Assembly (NCBI GenBank): GCA_032906765.1
Contig: JAJTZB010000001.1
Location: 310,001 to 374,000, forward strand
DNA length: 64,000 bases
Direction of reading: 5' to 3'
From: Nitrososphaerales archaeon
GTDB taxonomy: Archaea > Thermoproteota > Nitrososphaeria > Nitrososphaerales > Gagatemarchaeaceae
Of this stretch, positions 50,147 through 58,857 are shown one piece after another (position 1 is the stretch's first letter; each line of letters opens with the position of its first letter). A program made the position numbers and the translations under genes. A model generated the notes under the pieces. It was given only the letters and a program-made list of their open reading frames with translations, did not search any database and had not been told where the DNA came from.

Positions 50147-51922
50147 GTGGGACGAGCGCTAGGCTTGCTGCGAGGCGGAGACGACCCCTACTGGAAGAGG
50201 AAAGCGAAGGCGGTGGTCGAGAGGAGGGCGGGAGAAGCTTCACTCTACGACTCAAAGGCCTTGGAAAGCATCCGGAAGGGCGTCAAGCAGTGGCAGGAGA
50301 CCGTCCTCGGCCCGTGGACGGAGGCGTCGCGTGAGACCAAGGACGACTTCCAGACGGCCTCGGGGATACCGCTCAAGCCGCTCTACACTCCCGCGGATCT
50401 CACAGCCTCCGACTACGCGGACCAGGGCTACCCCGGAGTCTACCCCTACGCGAGGGGCGTCTATCCGACAATGTACAGAGGGAAACGATGGACAATGAGG
50501 ATGTTCTCCGGGTTCGGGACGCCCGAGGACACAAACAGGAGACTGAAGCTTCTGCTCAAGCACGGCGAGACAGGCCTCAGCATTGCGTTTGACATGCCTA
50601 CGCTCTACGGCTACGACTGCGACCACGAACGCGCTCGAGGCGAGGTGGGAAGGTGCGGGGTCAACGTTTCGTCGCTGAAGGACATGGAGGTTCTCTTCGG
50701 CGGGATTCCGCTCGGCAAGGTGAGCACCTCGATGACGATCAACGCTCCGGCCGCTGTGCTGACCTGCATGTATGCCGGGGTGGCAAGGAAGCAGGGCGTC
50801 CCCATAAGCAGGCTGAGGGGAACTGTCCAGGCAGACATGCTGAAGGAGTACATAGCACAGAAGGAGTGGGTCTACCCTCCGGAGGCGCACCTCAGGATTG
50901 TGAGGGACCTGATGGTCTACTGCACGAAGAACATGCCTCTATGGAACTACATCAGCATCAGCGGTTACCACATCAGGGAGGCGGGCTCCAGCGCGATCCA
51001 GGAGCTGGCCTTCACACTTGCCGACGGCTTCGGCTACATAGAGCTCGGCAAGGAAGCAGGGCTCAAGGTCGACCAGTTCGCCCCGAGGCTCAGCTTCTTC
51101 TTCAACTCCACGATGGACTTCTTCGAGGAGATAGCGAAGTTCAGGGCTGCGAGAAAGATCTGGGCTACAGTGATGAGAGAGAAGTATGGCGCGAAGGACC
51201 CGAGGAGCTTGCTGCTGAGGTTCCACACCCAGACCTCCGGTGCGTCGCTGACATGGCAGCAGCCCCTGAATAACATAATCAGGACGACGATTGAGGCTTT
51301 GGCTGGAGTGCTCGGAGGGACGCAGTCCCTGCACACAAACTCGTTCGACGAGGCGTGGGCCCTGCCCACAGAGAAGGCAGTCGAGGTGGCGCTGAGGACG
51401 CAGCAGGTCATAGCGGAGGAGTCTGGGGTACCCAACGTGATCGACCCACTCGGAGGGTCGTACTACGTGGAGTGGCTCACTCAGCAGATGGAGGAGGAGA
51501 CATACAAGTACTTCGACAGGATCGAGTCCGCAGGCGGGATACTCAAGGCGATAAAGTCGGGCTACCTGCAGCGGGAGATAGCAGAGAACTCGTACAGGCT
51601 GTCTAGGAGGGTGGAAGATGATAAGGACGGGGTCGTGGGTGTCAACAGGTACGCGGTCGAGGAGAAGAAGCCGATAGAAACTCTGAAGATCAACTCCAAG
51701 GCGCAGAAGAGCCAAGCGAAGAGGCTGGAGGGAGTGAGAAGGCAGAGAGACAAGGCGAAGGTCGAGGCAGCCCTCCACAGAATCGAGCGAGCCTTTGAAA
51801 ACGAGAACGCAAACTCGATCACTCCAATGCTCGAAGCGGTCATGGAGTACGCGACGCTCGGCGAGATAGTGGACGTCGGACGGCGGGTCTGGGGCATCTA
51901 CAAAGAACCCCAAATTCTATGA
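50147..51922 (+). CDS. acyl-CoA mutase large subunit (methylmalonyl/isobutyryl-CoA mutase family)
   Basis: 591 residues from GTG at 50147 (TTG at 50165 fits a TATA at about 50131 better). Typical TIM-barrel features: YPYARGVYPTMYRG, SIAFDMPTLYGYDCDHERAR, VSTSMTINAPAAVL, VQADMLKEYIAQKEWVYPPE, FHTQTSGASLTWQQPLNN and LHTNSFDEAWALPTEKA. It catalyses a cobalamin-dependent carbon-skeleton rearrangement. The position after KEYIA is Gln, where methylmalonyl-CoA mutases usually have Arg. Gln there is described for isobutyryl-type mutases, so specificity is uncertain. The B12-binding small subunit is not in the window. Confidence 0.92.
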   Translation: MGRALGLLRGGDDPYWKRKAKAVVERRAGEASLYDSKALESIRKGVKQWQETVLGPWTEASRETKDDFQTASGIPLKPLYTPADLTASDYADQGYPGVYPYARGVYPTMYRGKRWTMRMFSGFGTPEDTNRRLKLLLKHGETGLSIAFDMPTLYGYDCDHERARGEVGRCGVNVSSLKDMEVLFGGIPLGKVSTSMTINAPAAVLTCMYAGVARKQGVPISRLRGTVQADMLKEYIAQKEWVYPPEAHLRIVRDLMVYCTKNMPLWNYISISGYHIREAGSSAIQELAFTLADGFGYIELGKEAGLKVDQFAPRLSFFFNSTMDFFEEIAKFRAARKIWATVMREKYGAKDPRSLLLRFHTQTSGASLTWQQPLNNIIRTTIEALAGVLGGTQSLHTNSFDEAWALPTEKAVEVALRTQQVIAEESGVPNVIDPLGGSYYVEWLTQQMEEETYKYFDRIESAGGILKAIKSGYLQREIAENSYRLSRRVEDDKDGVVGVNRYAVEEKKPIETLKINSKAQKSQAKRLEGVRRQRDKAKVEAALHRIERAFENENANSITPMLEAVMEYATLGEIVDVGRRVWGIYKEPQIL

Positions 51923-52107
51923 AAACTGGGATAGCATGACCTGTTTCCACCAACGCGGGCTGTAGTCAGTTCCTATTGCATGAATAACCAGACTCCCCCA
52001 TTTAGTCATAGGATTCTCGACCACCGAACCCCGAGACCCTGCGTCCACGCGAGGGGAGCGTGGAAAATCTAAGAGGGAGAGCTTAGAAGGGCCGTTGGAG
52101 GGAACGA

Positions 52108-53334
52108 GTGGCGATGCTAGAACAGGACGAATTCGCGTGCCTATCCAAGATGGACTTCGACATCTCGGACGAGCAGGGGATGATCCTTGAGCAGGTGGAC
52201 AGGGCCTGCAAGCAGATTAGGCCGATTGAGGACAAGTGTTACCTGGAAAGGAGGCTTAACGACCAGGTCGGCCCGGTCTTCGGCAGGGCTCACCTGCTGG
52301 GACTGCCTATCTCGAGAAAGTACGGGGACGGTCAGGGTGCAGACATTGTCACATACGCGCTCGCGATTGAGAGAATCGGCAGGGAGGGCACAGGCGTCAG
52401 GACATTCTTCTCGGTCCACATAGCCCTCTGCCAGCTCACAATCCAGATGTGGGGCAACGATGAGCAGAAAGAGAGGTTCCTGACCCCTGCCACTAGGGGA
52501 GAGAAGCTCCTCGCGTTCGGACTGACGGAGCCGGGAGCGGGGAGTGACCCAGCCTCGCTGACGACGTCGTTCGAAGAGAGGGGCGGAAGGTTCGTGCTCA
52601 GCGGACAGAAGATGTGGATTTCCAACGGTTCAATTGCAGACAGCGTCCTGATCTACGCATACCCGAAGGGGAGACGGGAAGAGATGTGCGCCTTCATCGT
52701 GGATGCAGGCGCCCCCGGATTCACGGCGAAACCAATCGAACACAAGTTAGGGCTCCCGACGGCAGACACGGCGACGATCTACCTTGACAAGGTCGAGGTG
52801 CCTAAGGAGAACCTGCTGGGCCCGCGTGGTAGGGGGCTCTCGGTCGCCTACTCTGGTCTGATGAGCGGGAGGCTGAGCGTCGCAGCCGGCTGCGTCGGCG
52901 TAATCCAAGACTGCCTCGACGAGGCTGTCAGATACTCTGGCGTGAGGGTGCAGCACGGCAAGAAGATAGGGAGGCACCAGCTCGTACAGAGGCATATCGG
53001 CATCATCTCAACGAACCTGGACGCGGCGAAATGGTTGCTGCTGAGGGCGGCATTCCTGAAGCAGAAGTATGAGGAGAAGCCCGAGGACATGGGACTCAGG
53101 GACCAGACCGACCTGGCAATCACAAAAGCGAAGTACTTCGCTGCCAACGCCTCCTTCGACGCTGCGAATAGGGCTGTGCAGGTCTTCGGGGCCAACGGCT
53201 ACTCGCTTGAGAACAGGCCTGCCAGACACCTTGCTGACACCAGGGTAACCTCAATCTACGAGGGGACTAACGAGATACTCGAGCAGAAGATAGCCCTGGG
53301 CTCGCTCGGCAAGGACTTCCAGGCCTACTCTTGA
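52108..53334 (+). CDS. acyl-CoA dehydrogenase
   Basis: 408 residues from GTG at 52108; the ATG at 52150 (MDFDISDEQG) is the usual start point of the family. FAD/substrate signatures are AFGLTEPGAGSDPASLTTSF and GQKMWISNGSIADS, and the C-terminal GRHQLVQRHIGIISTNLDA and TRVTSIYEGTNEILEQKIAL with the catalytic Glu in YEGTNE. It oxidises acyl-CoA to enoyl-CoA. Together with the mutase upstream it suggests branched-chain amino acid or fatty acid use. Gap 51923-52107 shows nothing but a weak promoter (AAAATCTAAGA). Confidence 0.94.
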   Translation: MAMLEQDEFACLSKMDFDISDEQGMILEQVDRACKQIRPIEDKCYLERRLNDQVGPVFGRAHLLGLPISRKYGDGQGADIVTYALAIERIGREGTGVRTFFSVHIALCQLTIQMWGNDEQKERFLTPATRGEKLLAFGLTEPGAGSDPASLTTSFEERGGRFVLSGQKMWISNGSIADSVLIYAYPKGRREEMCAFIVDAGAPGFTAKPIEHKLGLPTADTATIYLDKVEVPKENLLGPRGRGLSVAYSGLMSGRLSVAAGCVGVIQDCLDEAVRYSGVRVQHGKKIGRHQLVQRHIGIISTNLDAAKWLLLRAAFLKQKYEEKPEDMGLRDQTDLAITKAKYFAANASFDAANRAVQVFGANGYSLENRPARHLADTRVTSIYEGTNEILEQKIALGSLGKDFQAYS

Positions 53335-53365
53335 CTGCCTGCCGGAGGTGTGAAGTGGCATCAAC

Positions 53366-54820
53366 ACGAAGATTGCAGCTCTGGCTCTCGCTGTCCTAGC
53401 AGTGGTCGTTGTCGCAGGCATTGCCGTGTACGGCCTCCGTCCCACAGGGCCAGGAAACTGCCTGCTGCTGGGCGGGAGCGGTGCCCTGAGGAGCAACCTA
53501 AAGGCGTCAAGCTTCGGAGCAGTGACAGAGTACCAGCTTCCCACACCATCGAGGTGGTCAAACGCGATTGCTGCTGCGCCCGACGGTTCAGTTTGGTTCG
53601 GCGAGCAGTCCGTCCCGGGGGCTGGGCACCTCTACGCCAACGGGACGCTTGTGGAGTACCCCTGGCCGTCAGCGAGCAGGGGGACGAGCACCTGCGGCTA
53701 CAGGACGGGAATCTGGGGCGTGGCTCTCTGGAACGGGATGGTGTGGGGTACTGACTTCGACGGGAGTGCCCTGGTCGGGCTGAATCCTGCGACCGGCTCG
53801 ACGACTGTCATCAACGTATCAGAGAGGGCACCGTTTCCGTACACCCTCGCGACCGCCCCCGATGGCTCGCTGTGGTTCACCTCGCTCTCAAGCGCGCCTG
53901 TGCTTGGCAGAGTTTCGCAGAACCTCTCGGTCGCAACCTTCGGTGTCGCACTTCCCAAGGGGGAGGTGCCGGCCCAAGCGCAGTTCGTCAGCGCGACGCA
54001 AGCCTACTTCGTTGCAATCGACCCGGCTGCCAACTCCGGGGGTGTCTACACTTTCGACCCGCAGAACATTGCAGGGACAATCAACCCCGCGCGGGTGGGC
54101 AGCGGATTCGAGCTCTTCTCGCCCAACAGCGTTTCGGTCTCTGGGGGAAAAGTCTGGGTCGTTCAGCACTACCCTTCCAGCGTTGCATCCTACGACCTAG
54201 ACTCCGCGGTTTGGACGCTCTACCCAACCTCCATAGAGAACTACACGACGACAACCCTGCCGTACTTCATACAAGCGAACGGGAGCAAAGTCTGGTTCAA
54301 CGAGCATTACGGCAACAAGATCGCGATGATCGACACGCTCAGCCAAACGATGACAGAGTACAGCGAAGCGAATCCTCCGATAAGCAACGGGAGCGACATC
54401 CAGAACGACCTGACGGTCGCTCTCGCGAAGGGAGGGCTCTGGTTCACATCCACCACGGGGAACTATGTCGGGTTTGTCAATGCCACGTTCCATCCTTCTT
54501 TTGCCGTAGATGCGGACGGAGGCAATAGTAGCGCAACAGTCCTTCCCGGCCACGAGGCAAGGTTTGCCCTGACAGTGAGCGGCAGTTGGACGACCGCCCT
54601 GAAGGTGCAAGTCTCTGACTCGGAAGGCGCCACCGGTGTGCCAAAACTCATCACCGTCACGACGGGCGAGTCTACTCTCGCACCGGGGACCGGTCCTGTC
54701 AGTCTGCAGGTCGCACTGGAGACGGGTGCAGCTCTGAAGCAGGGCCGATACACCGTGGCCGTGACAGTGACGAACGGGCTCGTCTATCAGACAGCCTACC
54801 TGTTCCTGACGGTACCGTGA
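53366..54820 (+). CDS. exported beta-propeller protein (virginiamycin B lyase/SMP-30-like)
   Basis: About 484 residues. The signal segment KIAALALAVLAVVVVAGIAV is preceded by no NTG; the first is GTG at 53402, inside it. ACG at 53366 (or ATC at 53360, nine bases from a GGAGGTG) would give a full signal peptide. The rest is made of repeated Vgb-like propeller blades: NAIAAAPDGSVWFGEQ, TLATAPDGSLWFTSLSS, and so on, to about residue 370, then an Ig-like module (TVLPGHEARFALTVSGSWT). The function is unknown; probably surface-bound. It starts 31 bases after the dehydrogenase stop. Confidence 0.8.
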   Translation, partial: TKIAALALAVLAVVVVAGIAVYGLRPTGPGNCLLLGGSGALRSNLKASSFGAVTEYQLPTPSRWSNAIAAAPDGSVWFGEQSVPGAGHLYANGTLVEYPWPSASRGTSTCGYRTGIWGVALWNGMVWGTDFDGSALVGLNPATGSTTVINVSERAPFPYTLATAPDGSLWFTSLSSAPVLGRVSQNLSVATFGVALPKGEVPAQAQFVSATQAYFVAIDPAANSGGVYTFDPQNIAGTINPARVGSGFELFSPNSVSVSGGKVWVVQHYPSSVASYDLDSAVWTLYPTSIENYTTTTLPYFIQANGSKVWFNEHYGNKIAMIDTLSQTMTEYSEANPPISNGSDIQNDLTVALAKGGLWFTSTTGNYVGFVNATFHPSFAVDADGGNSSATVLPGHEARFALTVSGSWTTALKVQVSDSEGATGVPKLITVTTGESTLAPGTGPVSLQVALETGAALKQGRYTVAVTVTNGLVYQTAYLFLTVP

Positions 54821-54867
54821 CCAGAACAGAGTGTTCTGCGAACTAGAAATAATATCCGTGCCCGCCG

Positions 54868-55512
54868 ATGGTTAGGCGAGAACTGTTGAGATCGTCTCGC
54901 CTCTTCGCGGCCATGGTGATTCTGGCTGTCTGCACGGTCGCTGTCGTAAACGGTCCACTCTTCGCAGGAGGCAGCGCTGGGCAGCGGCATAGCGCCTCAA
55001 GCACTTTCGTCGAATCTGTCCAAGGGCTGAGGCTGTACCTCTCGGTCAACACCACAACTCCTGCTCTGGGGCGCGCGGTTCAGGTCAGAGTGGAAGAGTT
55101 CAACACGCTATCCGCCCCGAACAACGTTTCGAGAGGACAATCGTGGACAATCGAAGGGCTCGGGATGACAGCGTGCTACTCTTCGGTCTATCCCTTCGGC
55201 GTCGCCCTCTTCGAGGGGACCTACACCGCAGCGAACGTCACCCAAGCGAAGCCGCTCGAGATGTTCCCGATCGTTCCATGCCCGCTGCTCATCAGGCTGA
55301 TAACGGGATACTCCTTTGAGGCGCAAAGCTCGGCCGCAGTGGTCCTACCCGGGAACGGGCCGGCCCTCCCGATGGTGGCCAACGCCACGCTCGCAGGGAC
55401 GTATTCAGCAGACTCGGCCACAACGCCACTGTCGCTTCCGCCAGGTGCGTACACAATAGTGGCGGGGGACGAATGGGGATCTCTCGCGTTTCTCTACTTC
55501 AACGTCGAGTAA
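54868..55512 (+). CDS. exported protein of unknown function
   Basis: 214 residues from ATG at 54868. Basic N terminus (MVRRELLRSSR), signal segment (LFAAMVILAVCTVAVVNGPL), then an external beta-rich domain with several N-glycosylation-type sites (NVSR, NVTQ, NATL) and two cysteines (MTACYSS, VPCPLL). An Ig/fibronectin-like order of strands is likely; no family recognised. It follows the propeller gene by 47 bases on the same strand. Confidence 0.7.
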   Translation: MVRRELLRSSRLFAAMVILAVCTVAVVNGPLFAGGSAGQRHSASSTFVESVQGLRLYLSVNTTTPALGRAVQVRVEEFNTLSAPNNVSRGQSWTIEGLGMTACYSSVYPFGVALFEGTYTAANVTQAKPLEMFPIVPCPLLIRLITGYSFEAQSSAAVVLPGNGPALPMVANATLAGTYSADSATTPLSLPPGAYTIVAGDEWGSLAFLYFNVE

Positions 55513-55538
55513 CATCTTGACCGCTTACGGGTGCTGGT

Positions 55539-56252
55539 TCACCCGAAGACCTTGAGCAGGACCATTGCGAGAGCGATGGCAAGGACACTCCCCACGACGC
55601 CCTCGAGTATCTTCTCGAAGCGTCCCGCCTGCTCCGTTATTTGACTCTCGGCTCCGCTCTTGAGCATCTTGTAGGGGCGAGAGGCATTTGCCTCAAGGTA
55701 GGCCGTTGCGAGACCGAAGAGGCCTCCAGCGAGGGCAGGGATACTCAGGCCGTTGGTCTGCATGACATACCCCGCGACCACAGGTAGAAAGCCCCAGCTG
55801 AACGCGAACCACCCTTCGGAGTGGAAGCGAGAATGGAACAGTTCTAGGTTGTAGGCGAAAAGGAAGAACAGCTCAGCTGCGCCCACGACGAAGAGCCACG
55901 GGGCGTAGAGGACAGAGTAGGCAGCGCCCAAGGCAAGGGCTGGAATCAGAGACGAGAGTGCGAGGACGGCGAGCTGACGATTGGAAAGCAACGTACCCCA
56001 CGGCCTGTTTGGGCCCATCGCGTCGAGTGCGTGGGCCGATATCCCTACCGCCAGGACGTACACGCCAACCAGAACGGCCACCCTGTCCCAGTGGACGCTG
56101 GAGGGCAGCGTTGAGCCGATCACGACGTAGCTTGCGTTCATCAGGGTGTACGGGAGGAAGCTCATTCCCACCAGAAGCCTGAATCGTCTCGGACCGAAAC
56201 GAGGGACGTACCATTCGTTCTCCCGGCTCCTTCCCACTTCGGGCTGCGTCAA
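55539..56252 (-). CDS. UbiA-like multi-pass membrane protein
   Basis: About 237 residues from TTG at 56252 (GTG at 56237 is also possible), with six to seven membrane segments. ISAHALDAMGPNRPWGTLLS has the Asp-rich spacing of the first UbiA prenyl-diphosphate motif in weakened form. FAYNLELFHSRFHSEGWFAF and TAYLEANASRPYKML follow. I regard it as a distant UbiA prenyltransferase relative, possibly for quinone synthesis. Support comes from the divergent UbiE-like gene that shares its promoter. Confidence 0.55.
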   Translation of the reverse strand: MTQPEVGRSRENEWYVPRFGPRRFRLLVGMSFLPYTLMNASYVVIGSTLPSSVHWDRVAVLVGVYVLAVGISAHALDAMGPNRPWGTLLSNRQLAVLALSSLIPALALGAAYSVLYAPWLFVVGAAELFFLFAYNLELFHSRFHSEGWFAFSWGFLPVVAGYVMQTNGLSIPALAGGLFGLATAYLEANASRPYKMLKSGAESQITEQAGRFEKILEGVVGSVLAIALAMVLLKVFG

Positions 56253-56349
56253 TGCTGGCTTCTCCGAGCTTCGGGTTCCTTGGTCTGTCTCGTCTCCCGT
56301 TCTTGAGCCCCTTTGGATATAAGCTTCCACCAAGGTGGGTTCAGCCGAA

Positions 56350-57078
56350 GTGCAGCACCTCGAGGTGGACGAAGCGGAGGGACTGAAAGCCGTGTCGAGC
56401 AGGCTCTTCCACGGGCTGGCGGACTCGTACGACAGGATCCTGGACGGGGCCACCTTGCTGCAGGACAGGTACTGGAAGAGATGGGCTGTAGAGAGATCAG
56501 TCCTAGGGAGGTCGGAGGCAGTTCTCGACGTTGGATGCGGGACATGCGTGATGGAAGAGCGGCTCGAGGGTGCCGGCTGCCAGGTCGTCGGGCTCGACCT
56601 CTCGGACTGGATGCTCCGAATCGGCCTGAGGAAGAGGTTGGGTTGCTCCGGCGCCCTCCTGAACGCGGACGCTGAGGCGCTGCCCTTCCCCGAGGCCTCC
56701 TTCGATGTCGTCGTTTCATGCTACGCAGTGAAGTATTGCGACCTGGAGAGGTTCTCGTCAGAGGTGTCACGCGTCCTGAAGCCGGGAGGACGCGCAGTAA
56801 TCTACGACTTCGTCAGGCCGAAGGGACCCATGTCTCCAATCCTCTCTGTCTACATCTACGGTTTCTTGAAGGTCGCAGAAGGTCTGCTCAGGCGAGTGGA
56901 CTCTGGCGTCTCTTACACGTTCGAAGCGCTACCGGAGATCATACGAAGGACAACGTGGAACGACGAACTTACAACGATTCTCCGGGGACACAACCTTGTC
57001 GTGGTCGAACGGGCCGTCCTCTCTGGCGGTGCGGTGGAAGGCTTCGTCGCCCAGAGGCAACTGCAGGCCCAAGTGTGA
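56350..57078 (+). CDS. UbiE-like SAM-dependent methyltransferase
   Basis: 242 residues from GTG at 56350 (GTG at 56335 is in frame but lies before the predicted transcript start). FHGLADSYDRILDGATLL and the SAM site AVLDVGCGTCVMEERLEG, then DAEALPFPEASFDVVVSCYA and ISRVLKPGGRAVIYD-type segment (VLKPGGRAVIYDFVRP) match the ubiquinone/menaquinone methyltransferase group. It may act on a quinone ring. Shared TATA region (GGATATAAGC, 56313-56322) with the divergent UbiA-like gene. Confidence 0.88.
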   Translation: MQHLEVDEAEGLKAVSSRLFHGLADSYDRILDGATLLQDRYWKRWAVERSVLGRSEAVLDVGCGTCVMEERLEGAGCQVVGLDLSDWMLRIGLRKRLGCSGALLNADAEALPFPEASFDVVVSCYAVKYCDLERFSSEVSRVLKPGGRAVIYDFVRPKGPMSPILSVYIYGFLKVAEGLLRRVDSGVSYTFEALPEIIRRTTWNDELTTILRGHNLVVVERAVLSGGAVEGFVAQRQLQAQV

Positions 57079-57149
57079 AGTCGCTCTCGCTTCCACGGAC
57101 GGCTAGCGTTTAGATATGAAGCCGGGGAGAGCAGGCTCGGCCGCTGCCA

Positions 57150-57614
57150 ATGAAATGGGTCACACGGGAGAAGGCTAAGGTTGACAGAATCGCGTGCCCC
57201 TGGCTGATCAAGAGGTTCGTCGACCCAACAGCGGAGTTCCACTTCGTGCCCGCCGAGAAGGTCCTCGAGGTGTCTCGAAGGGAGGGAGCGACCGCGTTCG
57301 ACGCCCAGGGCGCAGAGTTGACCCACTACAAGGAAGGCGGGAAGGAGTACGTCAGCTTCGACGCCATCATCAGGAAGTTCGGCCTGAAGGACCCAGCCCT
57401 GCTAGAACTAGCCAGAATTGTCAGGGGGGCTGACGCCAAAATCCCAGACGCTCCGCCGGAATCTGCTGGTCTGGAAGCAGCGGCGATTGGATTCAGGACG
57501 CGCGCGAAGGACGACTTTGAGAACATGCGACTCCAATTCCCCTTGTACGATGCGCTGTATGAATACTGCAGTTCGAAAGAGAGGGGTGCGGCAAGGCTAG
57601 AGCACGCTGTCTAG
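57150..57614 (+). CDS. ChrB-type chromate resistance domain protein
   Basis: 154 residues, start ATG at 57150. MKWVTREKAKVDRIACPWLI followed by KRFVDPTAEFHFVP is the signature of the ChrB C-terminal family. GATAFDAQGAELTHYKEGG and DPALLELARIVRGADA follow. In bacteria this domain is found with chromate transporters. Here an MFS transporter follows by 25 bases and may be its partner. The cysteine in ACPW is conserved in the family. Confidence 0.88.
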   Translation: MKWVTREKAKVDRIACPWLIKRFVDPTAEFHFVPAEKVLEVSRREGATAFDAQGAELTHYKEGGKEYVSFDAIIRKFGLKDPALLELARIVRGADAKIPDAPPESAGLEAAAIGFRTRAKDDFENMRLQFPLYDALYEYCSSKERGAARLEHAV

Positions 57615-57639
57615 CAGGTGCGCAACCTCGGGTGCTTCT

Positions 57640-58818
57640 ATGCAATCCAGGATACTGCCGCTGTACGTCGTCAAGGCGACAAGGGTCTACGTCTCCGGAT
57701 TGCTCAGCATCCTTGTGCCCTCCTACCTGACGGTCGAGGGATACTCTGCCCTCTTCGTCGGACTGGTCCTCGTTGCCATCTTAGCTGGAAACGCGTTCTC
57801 GAACATAGTGCTGGCCTCGCTTGAGGCCCAGATTGGGAGGAGGCGCGCCCTCATCTTCTTCAGCGTCTTGATGATTATCTCGGGACTCACCCTTGCCCTC
57901 ACTCCTGCGCCCTTCCTGATACTCGCAGCTTGCTTCATCGGGAACATCAGCCCGACGGGGACTGAAGCGGGTCCTTTCCAGTCGGTGGAGGCAGGAATCC
58001 TGCCAGACTTGGCAGGAGCCTCTGGCACAACCAAGGCGTTCGGCGTGTACAACTTGGTGGGCTATCTTGCCGCCTCGATCGGCTCGTTCACCGCCGGCGC
58101 GCCAGACTACTTGGGCGGGGGCCTGCTTGTCTACAAGGGACTGTTCGTAATCTTCGCGCTGGTAGGTGTACTCCTGGCGGTCGTCTACTCCAGACTCCGC
58201 GGAATCGAACCTGTCGGACCCGAGGGTCAGAAAGCGGGCCTAGCAAACCTCGACCCGCAGACCAGGCGCGAGGTCATCACACTCTCAGCGCTCTTCTCTG
58301 CTGATGCCTTCGGTGGCAGCTTCGTTTCGGTATACGTTCTGTCCTACTGGTTCCAGCAGAGCTACCACGCCCATGTTTCACTGCTCGGGACAGTCTTCCT
58401 TGTCACGAACCTCATCGCAGCGGTCTCCATTTACGGGGCGGCCCTCATTGCCACCAGGTTCGGAAACCTCAGGACTATGTTCACAACTCATCTAGTCTCC
58501 AACGTCTTTCTGCTCCTCATTCCATTCGCAGGTACGCTCCTGGGTGCGCTCGCGCTGCTTTTCGTCCGGCAGAGCATGTCCCAGATGGATGTCCCGACGC
58601 GACAGTCTTTCATGACGGAGCTGTTCGGTCAGAAGGACAGGGTAACGGCGAACGCTGTGACAAATACGTCGAGGAGCATCAGCGCCTTCGCGGGGGGGCC
58701 CTTTAGCGCAGCCATGTTCGCCTATGGTCTGCTCTCTGCGCCGCTCCTCTTGGGTGGGGTCTCGAAGGTCGTGTATGACCTGCTCATCTTCGGGATGTAC
58801 AGAAGAAGATACAGGTGA
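57640..58818 (+). CDS. MFS transporter
   Basis: 392 residues, twelve membrane segments. It has the MFS A-type loop in LASLEAQIGRRRALIFFSVL (between TM2 and TM3), and a second in YGAALIATRFGNLRTMFTTH. Substrate is not predictable. It is placed directly after the ChrB-domain gene, so oxyanion or drug efflux is possible. It ends in a basic tail (GMYRRRYR). Confidence 0.88.
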   Translation: MQSRILPLYVVKATRVYVSGLLSILVPSYLTVEGYSALFVGLVLVAILAGNAFSNIVLASLEAQIGRRRALIFFSVLMIISGLTLALTPAPFLILAACFIGNISPTGTEAGPFQSVEAGILPDLAGASGTTKAFGVYNLVGYLAASIGSFTAGAPDYLGGGLLVYKGLFVIFALVGVLLAVVYSRLRGIEPVGPEGQKAGLANLDPQTRREVITLSALFSADAFGGSFVSVYVLSYWFQQSYHAHVSLLGTVFLVTNLIAAVSIYGAALIATRFGNLRTMFTTHLVSNVFLLLIPFAGTLLGALALLFVRQSMSQMDVPTRQSFMTELFGQKDRVTANAVTNTSRSISAFAGGPFSAAMFAYGLLSAPLLLGGVSKVVYDLLIFGMYRRRYR

Positions 58819-58857
58819 GGAAGCAGCGCGTCGAACCCGTGAGGTTCACATCCTAAC

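Noticed and set aside
50939-51913. 324-codon minus-strand frame inside the acyl-CoA mutase gene
   Set aside because: Shadow frame caused by GC-rich third positions of the real gene.
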